A stretch of DNA of 64,000 bases from Clostridia bacterium (lineage in GTDB: Bacteria > Bacillota > Clostridia > Christensenellales > Pumilibacteraceae): positions 124,001 to 188,000 of the forward strand of contig CAAGAW010000028.1 of assembly GCA_900767465.1 (NCBI GenBank). The letters are read 5' to 3'. Positions 43,881 through 53,408 of this stretch are shown here, piece by piece; positions within the stretch are counted from its first letter, which is position 1; the number at the start of each line of letters is the position of its first letter. Below the pieces are notes generated by a model. The model worked only from the letters and a program-made list of their open reading frames with translations. It ran no database searches and was not told the DNA's origin. A program made the position numbers and the translations under genes.

Positions 43881-44632
43881 TGTACGACTCGCTTTCGAAA
43901 TATTACGACCTGTTCGCCGACAGCGACGACGAGTCGCGCGCCGGGTATATCGCTTCGTTTTTGCCCGAGGGCGGACGGGGAGCGGATCTCGGTTGCGGAA
44001 CGGGCGGCGTTACGCTCGCGCTGAAAAAACGGGGATTCGACGTAACCGGATTCGATTCGTCCGAAGGAATGCTCGCCGCGGCCTACGAGCGGGCGGCGGA
44101 TAGCGGCGAAACCGTCGATTTCGTTCTCAAAGACGTCTTTCGGGGCGGATTCGGCAAAAACCTCGATTTCGTTATCGCGTGTTGCGACGTGGCAAACTAC
44201 GTTTCGCGCCCGCTCGGATTTTTCAAAAAGGTATACGATTCGTTGTCGGACGGAGGTGTGTTCGCTTTTGACGTTTCGAGCGAATACAAACTGAAAAACA
44301 TACTCGGAAACAACACGTTTACCGATACGGTCGGCGGCGTTACCTATATCTGGGTTAACTCGCTCTTTGCAAAATCGGTCGATATGTTTCTGACGTTTTT
44401 CGCGCTTCGCCCGGACGGAACTTACGACAAAACCGTAGACGAACAGACGCAGTATATACACAAACGTGAAGATCTTGTCGGCGCGCTTAAAGAGGCGGGG
44501 TTCGACCGGGTAAAAGAATACGGGTACGGAACCCGCTCGAATCCGGCGGCGAAATGCGAAAGAATATTTTTCGTATGTACGAAAAGCAGCCTCGGAAAAA
44601 GGACAAACGGACACTATGGGCAAAATCGTTAA
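43880..44632 (+). CDS. Class I SAM-dependent methyltransferase
   Basis: A 250-residue methyltransferase. Motif I is GADLGCGTGGVTLAL near residue 33-47, with the acidic ribose-binding residue in VTGFDSS after it; DVANYVSRPL is motif IV-like. The start TAATG overlaps the previous stop by one base. Most similar in layout to small-molecule methyltransferases of Clostridia that lie beside membrane protein genes. Substrate unknown. Confidence 0.88.
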   Translation: MYDSLSKYYDLFADSDDESRAGYIASFLPEGGRGADLGCGTGGVTLALKKRGFDVTGFDSSEGMLAAAYERAADSGETVDFVLKDVFRGGFGKNLDFVIACCDVANYVSRPLGFFKKVYDSLSDGGVFAFDVSSEYKLKNILGNNTFTDTVGGVTYIWVNSLFAKSVDMFLTFFALRPDGTYDKTVDEQTQYIHKREDLVGALKEAGFDRVKEYGYGTRSNPAAKCERIFFVCTKSSLGKRTNGHYGQNR

Positions 44633-46325
44633 ACTCGGATTTGACGCGGATTCGTATCTCGAATCTGCCCGGCGCAAATACGACGACGGCAGACTTATCG
44701 ACGCAATCGCGGACTATCATACGGTAATCGAATACGACCCTGAAAATAAAACCGCGTACGTCGAGATGGCGCACGCATACGAGGACATCGGATGCGACGA
44801 CGCGGCGGAAAAAACGTTCATGAAAATGATAGGCGCAGACCGCAAATGGGACGAAGGGTATATCGGTATGATGGTTCATTGTCTGTTAAACGGCGACGAC
44901 CGTATGGCGAAATACTATCTCGACCAAGGAAAAAAGTACGGCGCGTTCGACGATTCGGACGAAGTGGACGATTACACCGAAATGGTAAACGAAGCGGGAC
45001 GGATTGCGGACGAACACGCGTATAAAGAGGGACGCGGCGGGTTTTCGCTTGTAAAAGACGGGACCGACGAAACGCTTTTTCTGGCGCAGGCGTTGCTTTT
45101 CGGCGGCGAGTACGATTTTGCGCAGACCGTTTTCGAAGGGGTAGACAAAGACAGTAAGTATTACGATCAGGCGCGAATGGGACTTGTCCACGTGCTTTAC
45201 ATGCAGGGTAAGTACGACGAATGCATTGTCCGGTGCGACGATTTACTGAAAAAAAATCCGGAATCGATGCCTCTTCTTATCGAAAAAATGCTCGCGTGCT
45301 ACGACTCCGGCAGATTTGACGAAGCGTACGAGGTGGGCGACCGGCTCGACGCGCTCGACTTAAAAAGCAAACGCGATGTGCAAGCGCTTGCCGTTGCTTT
45401 TATGCAGGCGCAGGACGACGATTATGCCGCGAAATATCACGAGAAGATGCTCGAATTTTTGCCGTACGATCGCGACAGTCTGCTTGTTATCGCGCAGGCG
45501 GAATACAACCTCGGCATGCGTGCCGAAGCGCGCGAAGACGCAATGGTTTTGCGCAAACTTTATCCCGAAGATCCGGCGGCGGCTTTTTACGCCCGTCATA
45601 TCGTCCTCGGCGACGTCAAGGAATTTACCCTTTCTTACGATATCCCGGAAGAAGAACTCGAAAAACGCGAAAAACGCGTTTCCGCAAAAATCCGCAGACT
45701 CGGTACGATAGATGCGGTAGAAAAGGAACTCGACAACGACGAGACGTTCCTCGAAGAAGTTAAATGTCTGCTGCGCGAAAAACACAATCCGGTCGGAACC
45801 GAGGTTGCGAAATTTTTGTGTCAGAGCGGGAAGTGGCGTCCGTATATCCGGAGCCTTCTTCTGGATACGTCGATATCCGTCGGTACGAAGTGCTCGATGA
45901 TCGAGGCATACCTCAATTATTCGGACGACAAAAGTTACGAAGTCGGAACGGGCAACGCCGTGCTGTTTTTCGATCCGGTCGTTCCCGCGCCCGTAGGAAC
46001 GAAAGAGGAAGAGGCGATATACTGGTACGTAGTCGCCAACCTCACTTTCCGCGCGAGGGATTTCAGCGAACCGATCGCAAAATCGTACGAGAAACTCATT
46101 TCCGCAATGCACGAGAAAAACGTCCCCAAATTCAGCAGGCAGGTAATCGCGGGAGTTATGCTGTACGAGGCCGGTCTCGAACAGTTTCCCACCGTCGACA
46201 GGTGTCTCGAAGTGTTCAATACGTCTCCCGGCAGAATGAGATCGTTGATACGTAAAGCCGGACTTTCGGATGACGACCGCACGAAACGCGAAAAAGAACA
46301 GACACCCGCAAAAAAAGGAGAATAA
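44616..46325 (+). CDS. TPR-repeat protein
   Basis: A 569-residue helical protein. Several tetratricopeptide units are visible, for example ARRKYDDGRLIDAIADYHTV near residue 19, then segments around 140-260 (AQALLFGGEYDFAQTVFEGV, LYMQGKYDECIVRCDDLLKK). The C-terminal third is not repeat-like and contains Trp/Tyr-rich helices. It starts within the methyltransferase gene (17-base overlap). TPR proteins are usually scaffolds; partners may be the neighbouring products. Confidence 0.85.
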   Translation: MGKIVKLGFDADSYLESARRKYDDGRLIDAIADYHTVIEYDPENKTAYVEMAHAYEDIGCDDAAEKTFMKMIGADRKWDEGYIGMMVHCLLNGDDRMAKYYLDQGKKYGAFDDSDEVDDYTEMVNEAGRIADEHAYKEGRGGFSLVKDGTDETLFLAQALLFGGEYDFAQTVFEGVDKDSKYYDQARMGLVHVLYMQGKYDECIVRCDDLLKKNPESMPLLIEKMLACYDSGRFDEAYEVGDRLDALDLKSKRDVQALAVAFMQAQDDDYAAKYHEKMLEFLPYDRDSLLVIAQAEYNLGMRAEAREDAMVLRKLYPEDPAAAFYARHIVLGDVKEFTLSYDIPEEELEKREKRVSAKIRRLGTIDAVEKELDNDETFLEEVKCLLREKHNPVGTEVAKFLCQSGKWRPYIRSLLLDTSISVGTKCSMIEAYLNYSDDKSYEVGTGNAVLFFDPVVPAPVGTKEEEAIYWYVVANLTFRARDFSEPIAKSYEKLISAMHEKNVPKFSRQVIAGVMLYEAGLEQFPTVDRCLEVFNTSPGRMRSLIRKAGLSDDDRTKREKEQTPAKKGE

Positions 46326-46326
46326 A

Positions 46327-47130
46327 TTGAAAGACTTTGACAAATTGTTCGAAAACTTTTTAAGAAACGAGCTTAAGGAAAACGAAGGTCTTACGCCCGA
46401 CGAACTCGAAGATATGATCCCCGAACTTTACGAGCGGTGGGCGACGACCCCGAACCCCGAAACCGACGGACTTTCGCCCGAAGAATTTTTCGCTCGCGTC
46501 GACGATCCGGAAAAACTCGTCGGAATGTTCGTCGAGTCCAACGAGGGCGACTCGAATCCCTGTTCGCTCCTGTGCGACCGTATAACCGAAGTAAAAGGCT
46601 GCGACGCATATCTCGTAAAACTCGTCGACAAATCGGTCGATCCCAAAACCGCGATAGCCGCGCTCAATCTTATTTGCGAATCGGGAGCGGAGATGCCGAC
46701 GGACAAAATGGTTGACATAATGCTCGACGAGAGCGCGGACGAAGGGCTCAGAGAGGCGTGCGCGGACGAACTTAAAGAAGAGGCGGGAAAAGTAGCCGAA
46801 AAACTGTACGCCGCGCTTCCCTCCGCTTCGCTCGCCGACAAAGAGATAATTGCAGACGTACTCGTCGAAGGCGAAAAAGACGAACGGACTTACGAACTTC
46901 TGCGCGAACTGTTCGCTACGTCCGACAATCTTCCGTTCGTGGCGGGACTTATCGGCAAATACGGCGACGAACGCGCCGCGGAGTATTTGTATCCCGCTCT
47001 CGACGACTGCAATTATATGGAATATATCGAAATCCGCAACGCCATCGAACAGATGGGCGGCGTCGTAGACGATACCGTCCGCGACTTTTCGGACGACGAA
47101 TTCTATAAAGCGATAAAAAATCTGAAATAA
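46327..47130 (+). CDS. Acidic helical protein (HEAT-like repeats), unknown function
   Basis: 267 residues, strongly acidic and predicted all-helical. Paired helices around residues 95-240 (ADEGLREACADELKEEAGKV, RTYELLRELFATSDNLPFVA) look like HEAT-type repeats. The start is TTG at 46327, one base after the TPR gene stop, with AAAAAAGGAG before it; upstream in-frame ATGs lie inside the TPR gene. An assembly or scaffold role with the TPR protein is inference. Confidence 0.78.
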   Translation: MKDFDKLFENFLRNELKENEGLTPDELEDMIPELYERWATTPNPETDGLSPEEFFARVDDPEKLVGMFVESNEGDSNPCSLLCDRITEVKGCDAYLVKLVDKSVDPKTAIAALNLICESGAEMPTDKMVDIMLDESADEGLREACADELKEEAGKVAEKLYAALPSASLADKEIIADVLVEGEKDERTYELLRELFATSDNLPFVAGLIGKYGDERAAEYLYPALDDCNYMEYIEIRNAIEQMGGVVDDTVRDFSDDEFYKAIKNLK

Positions 47131-47146
47131 TATAGTCGGAGGCAAA

Positions 47147-47875
47147 ATGAAGAGAATCACGCTCGAAGACGTAAAATCGGACGCGGATATCCGCGCGCTT
47201 ATCGAGGCGACGAACCAAAATCTCGAAGTAATGGGGTATACGGAGCACGGACTCAGACACGTAGGCTACGTCAGCCGTACCACCGCAAATATTCTGCGCG
47301 AACTCGGTTACGACGAGCGCACCGTCGAACTCGGCGCGATTACCGGCTGGATTCACGATATCGGCAACGCGATCAACCGCAAAAACCACGGTCTTACCGG
47401 CGCGGGGCTCGCGTTCGGATTGCTTAAAAACAGCGGCATGGATATGACGGAAATCGCAACCGTAATGGGAGCGATCGGCAACCACGAAGAAGAGACGGGT
47501 ATCCCCGTTTCGCCCGTGTCCGCCGCGCTGATCATCGCCGACAAATCGGACGCACACCGCAGCCGCGTCCGCCGCGATCGTTACGACCTCAAAGACATCC
47601 ACGACCGCGTCAATATGTCCATAAAAAAGAATTCGCTCGTCGTTGACGCAAAACATCGCGTGATACGACTCGTTATTTGTATGGACGAAACGAGCGCGCT
47701 GATGGAATATCTGCAAATCTACCTTTCGCGTATGATTCTCAGCGAAAAAGCGGCTGCGTATCTCGGTTGTTCGTTCGAACTCGTAATAAACGGCGCGTTG
47801 ATCAACCGCCAGACCGAAAAACCGTCTCCGGTAGTACTTACGGGCGACGAAAGGGAAGTTTCGGCGGAAGAATAA
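47147..47875 (+). CDS. HD-domain phosphohydrolase
   Basis: 242 residues with the full HD metal-site pattern: His in EHGLRHVGYV near 29, the HD pair in WIHDIGNAIN near 69-70, a further His in IGNHEEETG near 109 and Asp in IADKSDAHRSR near 130. HD proteins cleave phosphate esters of nucleotides, including (p)ppGpp and cyclic di-nucleotides; the exact substrate is open. It is the last gene of the six-gene operon and follows an AGTCGGAGG site. Confidence 0.88.
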   Translation: MKRITLEDVKSDADIRALIEATNQNLEVMGYTEHGLRHVGYVSRTTANILRELGYDERTVELGAITGWIHDIGNAINRKNHGLTGAGLAFGLLKNSGMDMTEIATVMGAIGNHEEETGIPVSPVSAALIIADKSDAHRSRVRRDRYDLKDIHDRVNMSIKKNSLVVDAKHRVIRLVICMDETSALMEYLQIYLSRMILSEKAAAYLGCSFELVINGALINRQTEKPSPVVLTGDEREVSAEE

Positions 47876-47958
47876 CTTTTTTTGACGCTAAGCCGTTCGG
47901 TTTTCGCCGTTTTTTCACACAATTTTAAATTAAAGGTTATGGCGAGCCGTCAAAAAAG

Positions 47959-47987
47959 TTGCAATCGCACGATAAAAATGTTATAAT
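47959..47987 (+). promoter_or_regulatory. Sigma-A promoter for the Rho-like gene and secA
   Basis: TTGCAA (47959-47964), 17 bases, TATAAT (47982-47987). Confidence 0.8.
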
Positions 47988-48033
47988 TATAGATAAGCGG
48001 GCATTTAAAAATTCTGTCCGCGGGAGCAGTGTA

Positions 48034-49446
48034 ATGGGAAGGAATCCGTTATGGTACAGGGAGTACGGAAGAAAAGCGCTTAAAGAAATGGCGTTCGACA
48101 AATACGTCGAGTCGCTGAAAGGTAAACCGTCTCTTACCGCCAAGGATAAAGACAAGTTCTACAAAGACGCGTTTGCGTACCTGACGTACAAAGGCGTTTA
48201 CGAATGCAGAGACATAGCGACCAGGCTCGGACTTCCCGCAACTACACTCACCAAAGACGAACTTAATCACCGTATAGTTGCCGCGATGTGGGGTTTGCAG
48301 GACTTCGACGACGTCGAATCGATGCTCGTCGAGCCGAGCGTCAACAGCCGAATTTCGCCCGCCGTCGAACTTAAAATCGACGAACTTTATCGTAAAGGAG
48401 CGTTCATCAACGGCAGAGAAGTACGCGGTTATTTCGAAAAAACGGACGGAGGTTACGGCGTTATCCGCGCTTTTCCGCTTGGAAAATGCGACAGCGACGC
48501 GTTCTGCGCCGTCAAACTCGTAAACGAACTCGGGCTTAAAGACGGCGACTTTATAGTTGGCCGCGTCAAGTACGAGGAAGAACTGAAATGTATGTACGTT
48601 TACCACGTGGACAACATTAACGGCGTCGACGTCGACGACTTCAACAAGCCGCTTGCCGGGGTAAACGACCTTGTTCCGCAGGATCCGGTCAGAAGATTAG
48701 TCGTTCCCGATACGGCGGACGGACTCGGCGGGTACGTAAACGTTCTCGCTCCTCTTGCGATCGGTCAGAACCTTCTCGTTTCGTATTCCGGCACCCCGAC
48801 GGGACCGGACAACGTAATCGGACTTGCAGACGCGCTCAGAGAAACGGCGGAATTTGATAACGTAGTTACCGTTTTTCTCGGAGAACGCGAAAAAAACAGA
48901 CAAAAACTCCGCGCTCTTTCGGGCGACGACGGATTTGTTGCGGCGGGCGACGACGAACGCGCGGCTTACGTGGCAAAACGTGCGACGGACTTTGTTAAAG
49001 GCGAGGCGCGCCGCGGGAAAAACGTTTGCCTTCTCGTAAACGCGCTGTATCCCATCGCATGGAAAGACGGTCTTTGCGAATATATTATGTCCTCCGCTGT
49101 CTCTTACGCCGGGGGCGGAAGCGTAACGGTCGTATGTTTTGTCGATCGCGAGGCGGTAGGCGGCGGATACGACAAAGTAAAAAGAATCGCGGACGCCGAA
49201 CTTCATCTCGATTACTACGCGTTCCTCGATTTGTTCGACGTGGACGTAAGCGACAGCTATTCGGTCTGTTCGTCGCTTCTCGAAGGAACGGACAAACACG
49301 TCACTACGGTGCTTCGCAGATTCCTCAGAGAACGCGGCGCCGCGGCTGCGAGACGTCTCGTCAGTTCGCAGAAATCATATAAAGCGTTATGCGACGCCGT
49401 TCTGGCGGTCGAAACGTACGAGCGCGACGAAATGTTTACCCGCTAA
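48034..49446 (+). CDS. Rho-like protein lacking ATPase motifs
   Basis: 470 residues that align in outline with transcription terminator Rho. Residues about 60-100 look like the Rho N-terminal helical domain (IATRLGLPATTLTKDELNH). Residues about 127-225 match the RNA-binding cold-shock-like domain (GYFEKTDGGYGVIRAF, VDNINGVDVDDFN). The rest follows the Rho ATPase fold (APLAIGQNLLV at 239-249, AELHLD in the RNA-binding region), but the P-loop PPKAGKT is replaced by YSGTPTG (251-257), Walker B LLDSITR by LVNALYP, and the SGTR arginine finger by SDSYS. It should not hydrolyse ATP. ATG at 48034 follows CGGGAG; secA is next. Confidence 0.72.
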   Translation: MGRNPLWYREYGRKALKEMAFDKYVESLKGKPSLTAKDKDKFYKDAFAYLTYKGVYECRDIATRLGLPATTLTKDELNHRIVAAMWGLQDFDDVESMLVEPSVNSRISPAVELKIDELYRKGAFINGREVRGYFEKTDGGYGVIRAFPLGKCDSDAFCAVKLVNELGLKDGDFIVGRVKYEEELKCMYVYHVDNINGVDVDDFNKPLAGVNDLVPQDPVRRLVVPDTADGLGGYVNVLAPLAIGQNLLVSYSGTPTGPDNVIGLADALRETAEFDNVVTVFLGEREKNRQKLRALSGDDGFVAAGDDERAAYVAKRATDFVKGEARRGKNVCLLVNALYPIAWKDGLCEYIMSSAVSYAGGGSVTVVCFVDREAVGGGYDKVKRIADAELHLDYYAFLDLFDVDVSDSYSVCSSLLEGTDKHVTTVLRRFLRERGAAAARRLVSSQKSYKALCDAVLAVETYERDEMFTR

Positions 49447-49499
49447 GTTACGATTACGGGAACTTCATAAGGCAAGATTCAAGGAGAAATATAAAGGTA

Positions 49500-52220
49500 A
49501 TGGGACTTATTTCGTTTATAACCGGCAGCGACAATCGCAGGCACATTAAAAGACTCAACGCAATCGCCGACAAGGTGGAACGGTACGAAGAGGAGTATAA
49601 AAAACTCTCCGACGAACAACTTAAAGCGAAAACCGCCGAGTTTAAGGACCGTCTCGAAAACAACTACGAAACTCTCGACGATATTCTTCCCGAGGCGTTC
49701 GCAACCGTCCGCGAGGCAAGTTGGCGCGTCCTCGGCATGAGACACTTTCACGTTCAACTTATCGGCGGTATCGCCCTTCATCAGGGACGTATCGCAGAGA
49801 TGAGAACGGGCGAAGGTAAAACGCTCGTGGCTACTTTGCCGTCCTATCTTAACGCGCTTACGGGACAGGGCGTTCACGTAGTCACCGTCAACGACTACCT
49901 CGCCCGCCGCGACGCGGAATGGATGGGTAAAGTTCATCGTTTCCTCGGTCTTACCGTAGGCGTTGCGGTGGCGGGTATGGACAACGAATCCAAGCGCGCC
50001 GCGTACAATTGCGACATCACTTACGGAACCAACAACGAACTCGGATTCGACTACCTTCGCGATAATATGGTTATATATAAGCGCGACAAGGTACAGCGTC
50101 CGCTTAACTTCTGTATCATCGACGAGGTAGACTCGATTCTTATCGACGAGGCGCGTACCCCGCTTATCATTTCGGGTCGCGGCGGCAAGTCCAGCGAAAT
50201 GTATATCGTCGCAAACCGCTTCGCCAAATCGCTCAAAGAGGACGATATCGACCTCGACGAAAAGAAAAAAGCGGTTACGCTTACCGAAAACGGAGTGGCG
50301 AAAGCCGAACGCTTCTTTGCGGTGGATAACCTTTCCGACGTCGATAACATCGAACTCAACCATTATATAAACAACGCTCTTCGCGCCAACTATATAATGA
50401 AACTCGACAAAGACTATATCGTCAATCCAAAGGGCGAAGTCGTTATCGTTGACGAGTTCACAGGACGACTTATGGACGGTCGTCGTTACAGCGATGGACT
50501 TCATCAGGCCATCGAGGCAAAGGAAAACGTCCGTATTCAGTCCGAAAACAAAACTCTCGCGACCATCACTTTCCAGAACTATTTCCGTCTCTACAAAAAA
50601 CTCAGCGGTATGACCGGTACGGCAAAAACCGAGGAGGCAGAATTCAGAGATATCTACAACCTCGACGTCGTTACGATCCCGACCAACCTTCCCATCAAGC
50701 GTAAGGACGAGGACGATCAGGTTTATTCGACCCGCGCCGGCAAACTTCGCGCGGTCGTCGCGGACATCACCGCAAGTTATCAGAAAGGTCAGCCCGTTCT
50801 CGTAGGTACTACCACCGTCGAAAAGAGCGAAGAACTTTCCGCAATGCTTGTAAAAGCCAAGATTCCGCACAACGTTCTTAACGCGAAGAATCACGAAAAG
50901 GAAGCGGAAATCGTCGCTCAGGCAGGTAAGGTCCGCGCCGTAACCATTGCAACAAACATGGCAGGCCGCGGAACCGATATTATGCTCGGAGGTAACGCGG
51001 AATACCTCGCAATCAAACGCATGCGCGAAATCGGCATGAGCGAAGAGCAGGTTTCCGCCGCAACTTCGTACTACAACACCGACGACGCCGAAGTCCTTCG
51101 CGCGCGCGAACAATACAAAAAATTCTACGACGAGTACAAAGGCGAAGTCCTTAAAGAGAAAGAAGAGGTTATCGCGGCGGGCGGTCTCCGCATAATCGGC
51201 ACCGAACGTCACGAATCCCGCCGTATCGACAATCAGTTGCGCGGTCGTGCCGGCCGTCAGGGCGACGTCGGTTCTTCGGTGTTCTACCTTTCGATGGAGG
51301 ACGAACTCGTTCGTCTTTTCGGCGGCGACAGAATGAAACGTATCGCCGAAATGTTCAAAATCGACGAGGACACGCCGTTCTCGATGGGCATGCTTACCCG
51401 TCAGATCGAAAACGCGCAACGGAACATCGAGGGTCAGAACTACACGACCCGTCGTCAGGTTCTCGAATACGACAACGTCATGAACGTTCAGCGTACCATT
51501 ATCTACGGCGAGCGCAATAAGGTTCTCGACGGAATCAACGCTCACGATCAGATTCTTAAAATGATGCGCGATCAGGTCGATAAACTCGTCGCCGCGTACA
51601 CCGACGAGCGCGTCGACTGGGACGAGTGGGATTACGAAACACTCAATAAAGAAATCGAACGCCGTATCCTCCCGGGCGAAGAGGACTTCTTAACGCAGGA
51701 GCGTATGGAGAAGTGGGCGCTCGACGAAATCAAAGAACAACTTTACGAAGCCGTCAGGTCGGCTTACGAGGACAAAATCGCCGAAGCGGACGCTCTCGGT
51801 AAAGAGGCTAACGCACCCATCGACTTCTCGGAAATCGAACGCGTTATCATGCTCAGGGTCATCGACTCGAAGTGGATGGATCACATCGATTCGATGGATC
51901 AACTCCGCAAGGGTATCGTGCTCAAAGCGTACGGCAATCAGGATCCCGTAGCCGCATACAAAAAAGCGGGTCTCGAAATGTTCGAGGATATGACCGCAAA
52001 AATGGAAGAGGAAATCGTTTCGCTTCTTATGCACGTCAACGTAGAGCGCGCGCCGCGCCGCGAGGAGCAGAAAATCGAAATGGTAACCAACCGTAACGGC
52101 GGAGCCGCCCCCGTGGCAAAAGCCGTAAAAGCCGGTTCGGTCGGAAGAAACGATCCGTGTCCGTGCGGCAGCGGCAAAAAATACAAAGAATGTTGTATGG
52201 GAAAGGACCAGAACCGTTAA
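49500..52220 (+). CDS. secA: Preprotein translocase ATPase SecA
   Basis: The motor that pushes secretory proteins through SecYEG. 906 residues with Walker A MRTGEGKTLVA near 103-113, DEVD in IIDEVDSILID near 207, the second motor domain (TNMAGRGTDIMLGG; RGRAGRQGD), the scaffold/wing region, and the C-terminal zinc-binding motif DPCPCGSGKKYKECC near 885. The open frame extends further upstream into the Rho-like gene; I choose ATG 49500, as the protein starts MGLISFI like other SecAs, with AAGGAG at 49481-49486 somewhat far away. The gene follows the Rho-like gene closely. Confidence 0.97.
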   Translation: MGLISFITGSDNRRHIKRLNAIADKVERYEEEYKKLSDEQLKAKTAEFKDRLENNYETLDDILPEAFATVREASWRVLGMRHFHVQLIGGIALHQGRIAEMRTGEGKTLVATLPSYLNALTGQGVHVVTVNDYLARRDAEWMGKVHRFLGLTVGVAVAGMDNESKRAAYNCDITYGTNNELGFDYLRDNMVIYKRDKVQRPLNFCIIDEVDSILIDEARTPLIISGRGGKSSEMYIVANRFAKSLKEDDIDLDEKKKAVTLTENGVAKAERFFAVDNLSDVDNIELNHYINNALRANYIMKLDKDYIVNPKGEVVIVDEFTGRLMDGRRYSDGLHQAIEAKENVRIQSENKTLATITFQNYFRLYKKLSGMTGTAKTEEAEFRDIYNLDVVTIPTNLPIKRKDEDDQVYSTRAGKLRAVVADITASYQKGQPVLVGTTTVEKSEELSAMLVKAKIPHNVLNAKNHEKEAEIVAQAGKVRAVTIATNMAGRGTDIMLGGNAEYLAIKRMREIGMSEEQVSAATSYYNTDDAEVLRAREQYKKFYDEYKGEVLKEKEEVIAAGGLRIIGTERHESRRIDNQLRGRAGRQGDVGSSVFYLSMEDELVRLFGGDRMKRIAEMFKIDEDTPFSMGMLTRQIENAQRNIEGQNYTTRRQVLEYDNVMNVQRTIIYGERNKVLDGINAHDQILKMMRDQVDKLVAAYTDERVDWDEWDYETLNKEIERRILPGEEDFLTQERMEKWALDEIKEQLYEAVRSAYEDKIAEADALGKEANAPIDFSEIERVIMLRVIDSKWMDHIDSMDQLRKGIVLKAYGNQDPVAAYKKAGLEMFEDMTAKMEEEIVSLLMHVNVERAPRREEQKIEMVTNRNGGAAPVAKAVKAGSVGRNDPCPCGSGKKYKECCMGKDQNR

Positions 52221-52229
52221 GGAATCAGG

Positions 52230-53327
52230 ATGCAGACGACAGACGATTACAAATTCAGACTGAAAAATTTAACCGCAAAGTTTGACGATTGCTGTAAGGC
52301 GTTCGACGTCCATAAGATGAACGAACGCGCCGCCGAACTCGATAAACTTCAATCGGATCCGAATCTTTATTCCGACCCGAAACGCGCCGCACAGATCAAT
52401 TCGGAAGCGAAGTATATTTCGGACAAACTCGCGATGCTCAGATCTTACCGGGTATCGCTTGACGATATAGCGACGCTTATCGAACTTATCGAAGCGGAAC
52501 CGGACGAAAGTCTTGTTGCCGAACTCGACGATTCTATATCCGCAATGGGCAACAAAATCGAGGATCTTCATCTCGAAACCCTTCTTAAAGGCGAGTACGA
52601 CAAAAGCAACGCGATTCTTATGTTGCAGGCGGGCGCCGGCGGAACGGAAGCGCAGGACTGGGTAAGTATGCTTTACCGCATGTACCGTATGTACGCCGAA
52701 AAAAACGGATTCGCCGTCGAAGAACTCGATCTTCTGCCGGGCGACGTCGCGGGAATAAAATCCGTTTCCTTTACCGTATCCGGGACGAACGCTTACGGAT
52801 ATCTCAAAGCGGAAAAAGGAGTTCATCGTCTCGTCCGCATTTCGCCGTTCGACGCGCAAAGCCGCCGTCACACATCGTTCGCAAGCCTCGAAGTTATGCC
52901 CGAAATCGAGCAGGATAATTCTATCGAAATCCGTCCCGAAGATCTTAAAATCGACACGTACCGTTCGGGCGGCGCGGGCGGTCAGCACGTAAATAAAACG
53001 GATTCCGCGGTGCGTATTACCCACCTTCCGACCGGAATCGTCGTTCAGTGTCAGAACGAGCGCAGTCAGATTCAGAACCGCGAAACGGCGATGAAAATGC
53101 TTATAAGCAAACTTGTCGAACGCCGCGAAGCCGAAAATCTCGAAAAGGCAAACTCGATCAAAGGCGAAATCAAAAAGATCGAGTGGGGAAGTCAGATCCG
53201 CTCGTACGTCTTTCAGCCGTACACTCTCGTAAAGGATCATCGTACCGGTTACGAAACGGGCGACATTGCGTCTGTTATGGACGGAAACATCACCGAGTTT
53301 ATTAACGATTATTTAAGAAAATCTTAA
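52230..53327 (+). CDS. prfB: Peptide chain release factor 2, without programmed frameshift
   Basis: RF2 releases peptides at UAA and UGA. 365 residues with the UGA-recognising tripeptide SPF (RISPFDAQSRR) and the catalytic GGQ in SGGAGGQHVNK near 247-252. The frame is continuous from the ATG at 52230: there is no early in-frame UGA and no AGGGGG slip site, so synthesis is not autoregulated by frameshifting as in most bacteria. It sits nine bases after secA, an order common in Bacillota, and is followed by a terminator. Confidence 0.95.
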   Translation: MQTTDDYKFRLKNLTAKFDDCCKAFDVHKMNERAAELDKLQSDPNLYSDPKRAAQINSEAKYISDKLAMLRSYRVSLDDIATLIELIEAEPDESLVAELDDSISAMGNKIEDLHLETLLKGEYDKSNAILMLQAGAGGTEAQDWVSMLYRMYRMYAEKNGFAVEELDLLPGDVAGIKSVSFTVSGTNAYGYLKAEKGVHRLVRISPFDAQSRRHTSFASLEVMPEIEQDNSIEIRPEDLKIDTYRSGGAGGQHVNKTDSAVRITHLPTGIVVQCQNERSQIQNRETAMKMLISKLVERREAENLEKANSIKGEIKKIEWGSQIRSYVFQPYTLVKDHRTGYETGDIASVMDGNITEFINDYLRKS

Positions 53328-53351
53328 CGCCGAATAGCGGCGTAGCAAAGG

Positions 53352-53381
53352 AAAATGCGCCCGCAATATGGCGCATTTTTT
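53352..53381 (+). terminator. Rho-independent terminator after prfB
   Basis: AAAATGCGCC and GGCGCATTTT pair across an eight-base loop, then TT. Confidence 0.85.
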
Positions 53382-53408
53382 ACGGAAAAGGAAGTAAAAA
53401 GACGTAAA

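Noticed and set aside
49479..51545. 688-residue open frame antisense to secA
   Set aside because: Shadow frame; low-complexity composition mirrors the sense codons.
52230..52330. Programmed +1 frameshift in prfB
   Set aside because: No in-frame UGA or AGGGGG element; the reading frame is continuous.
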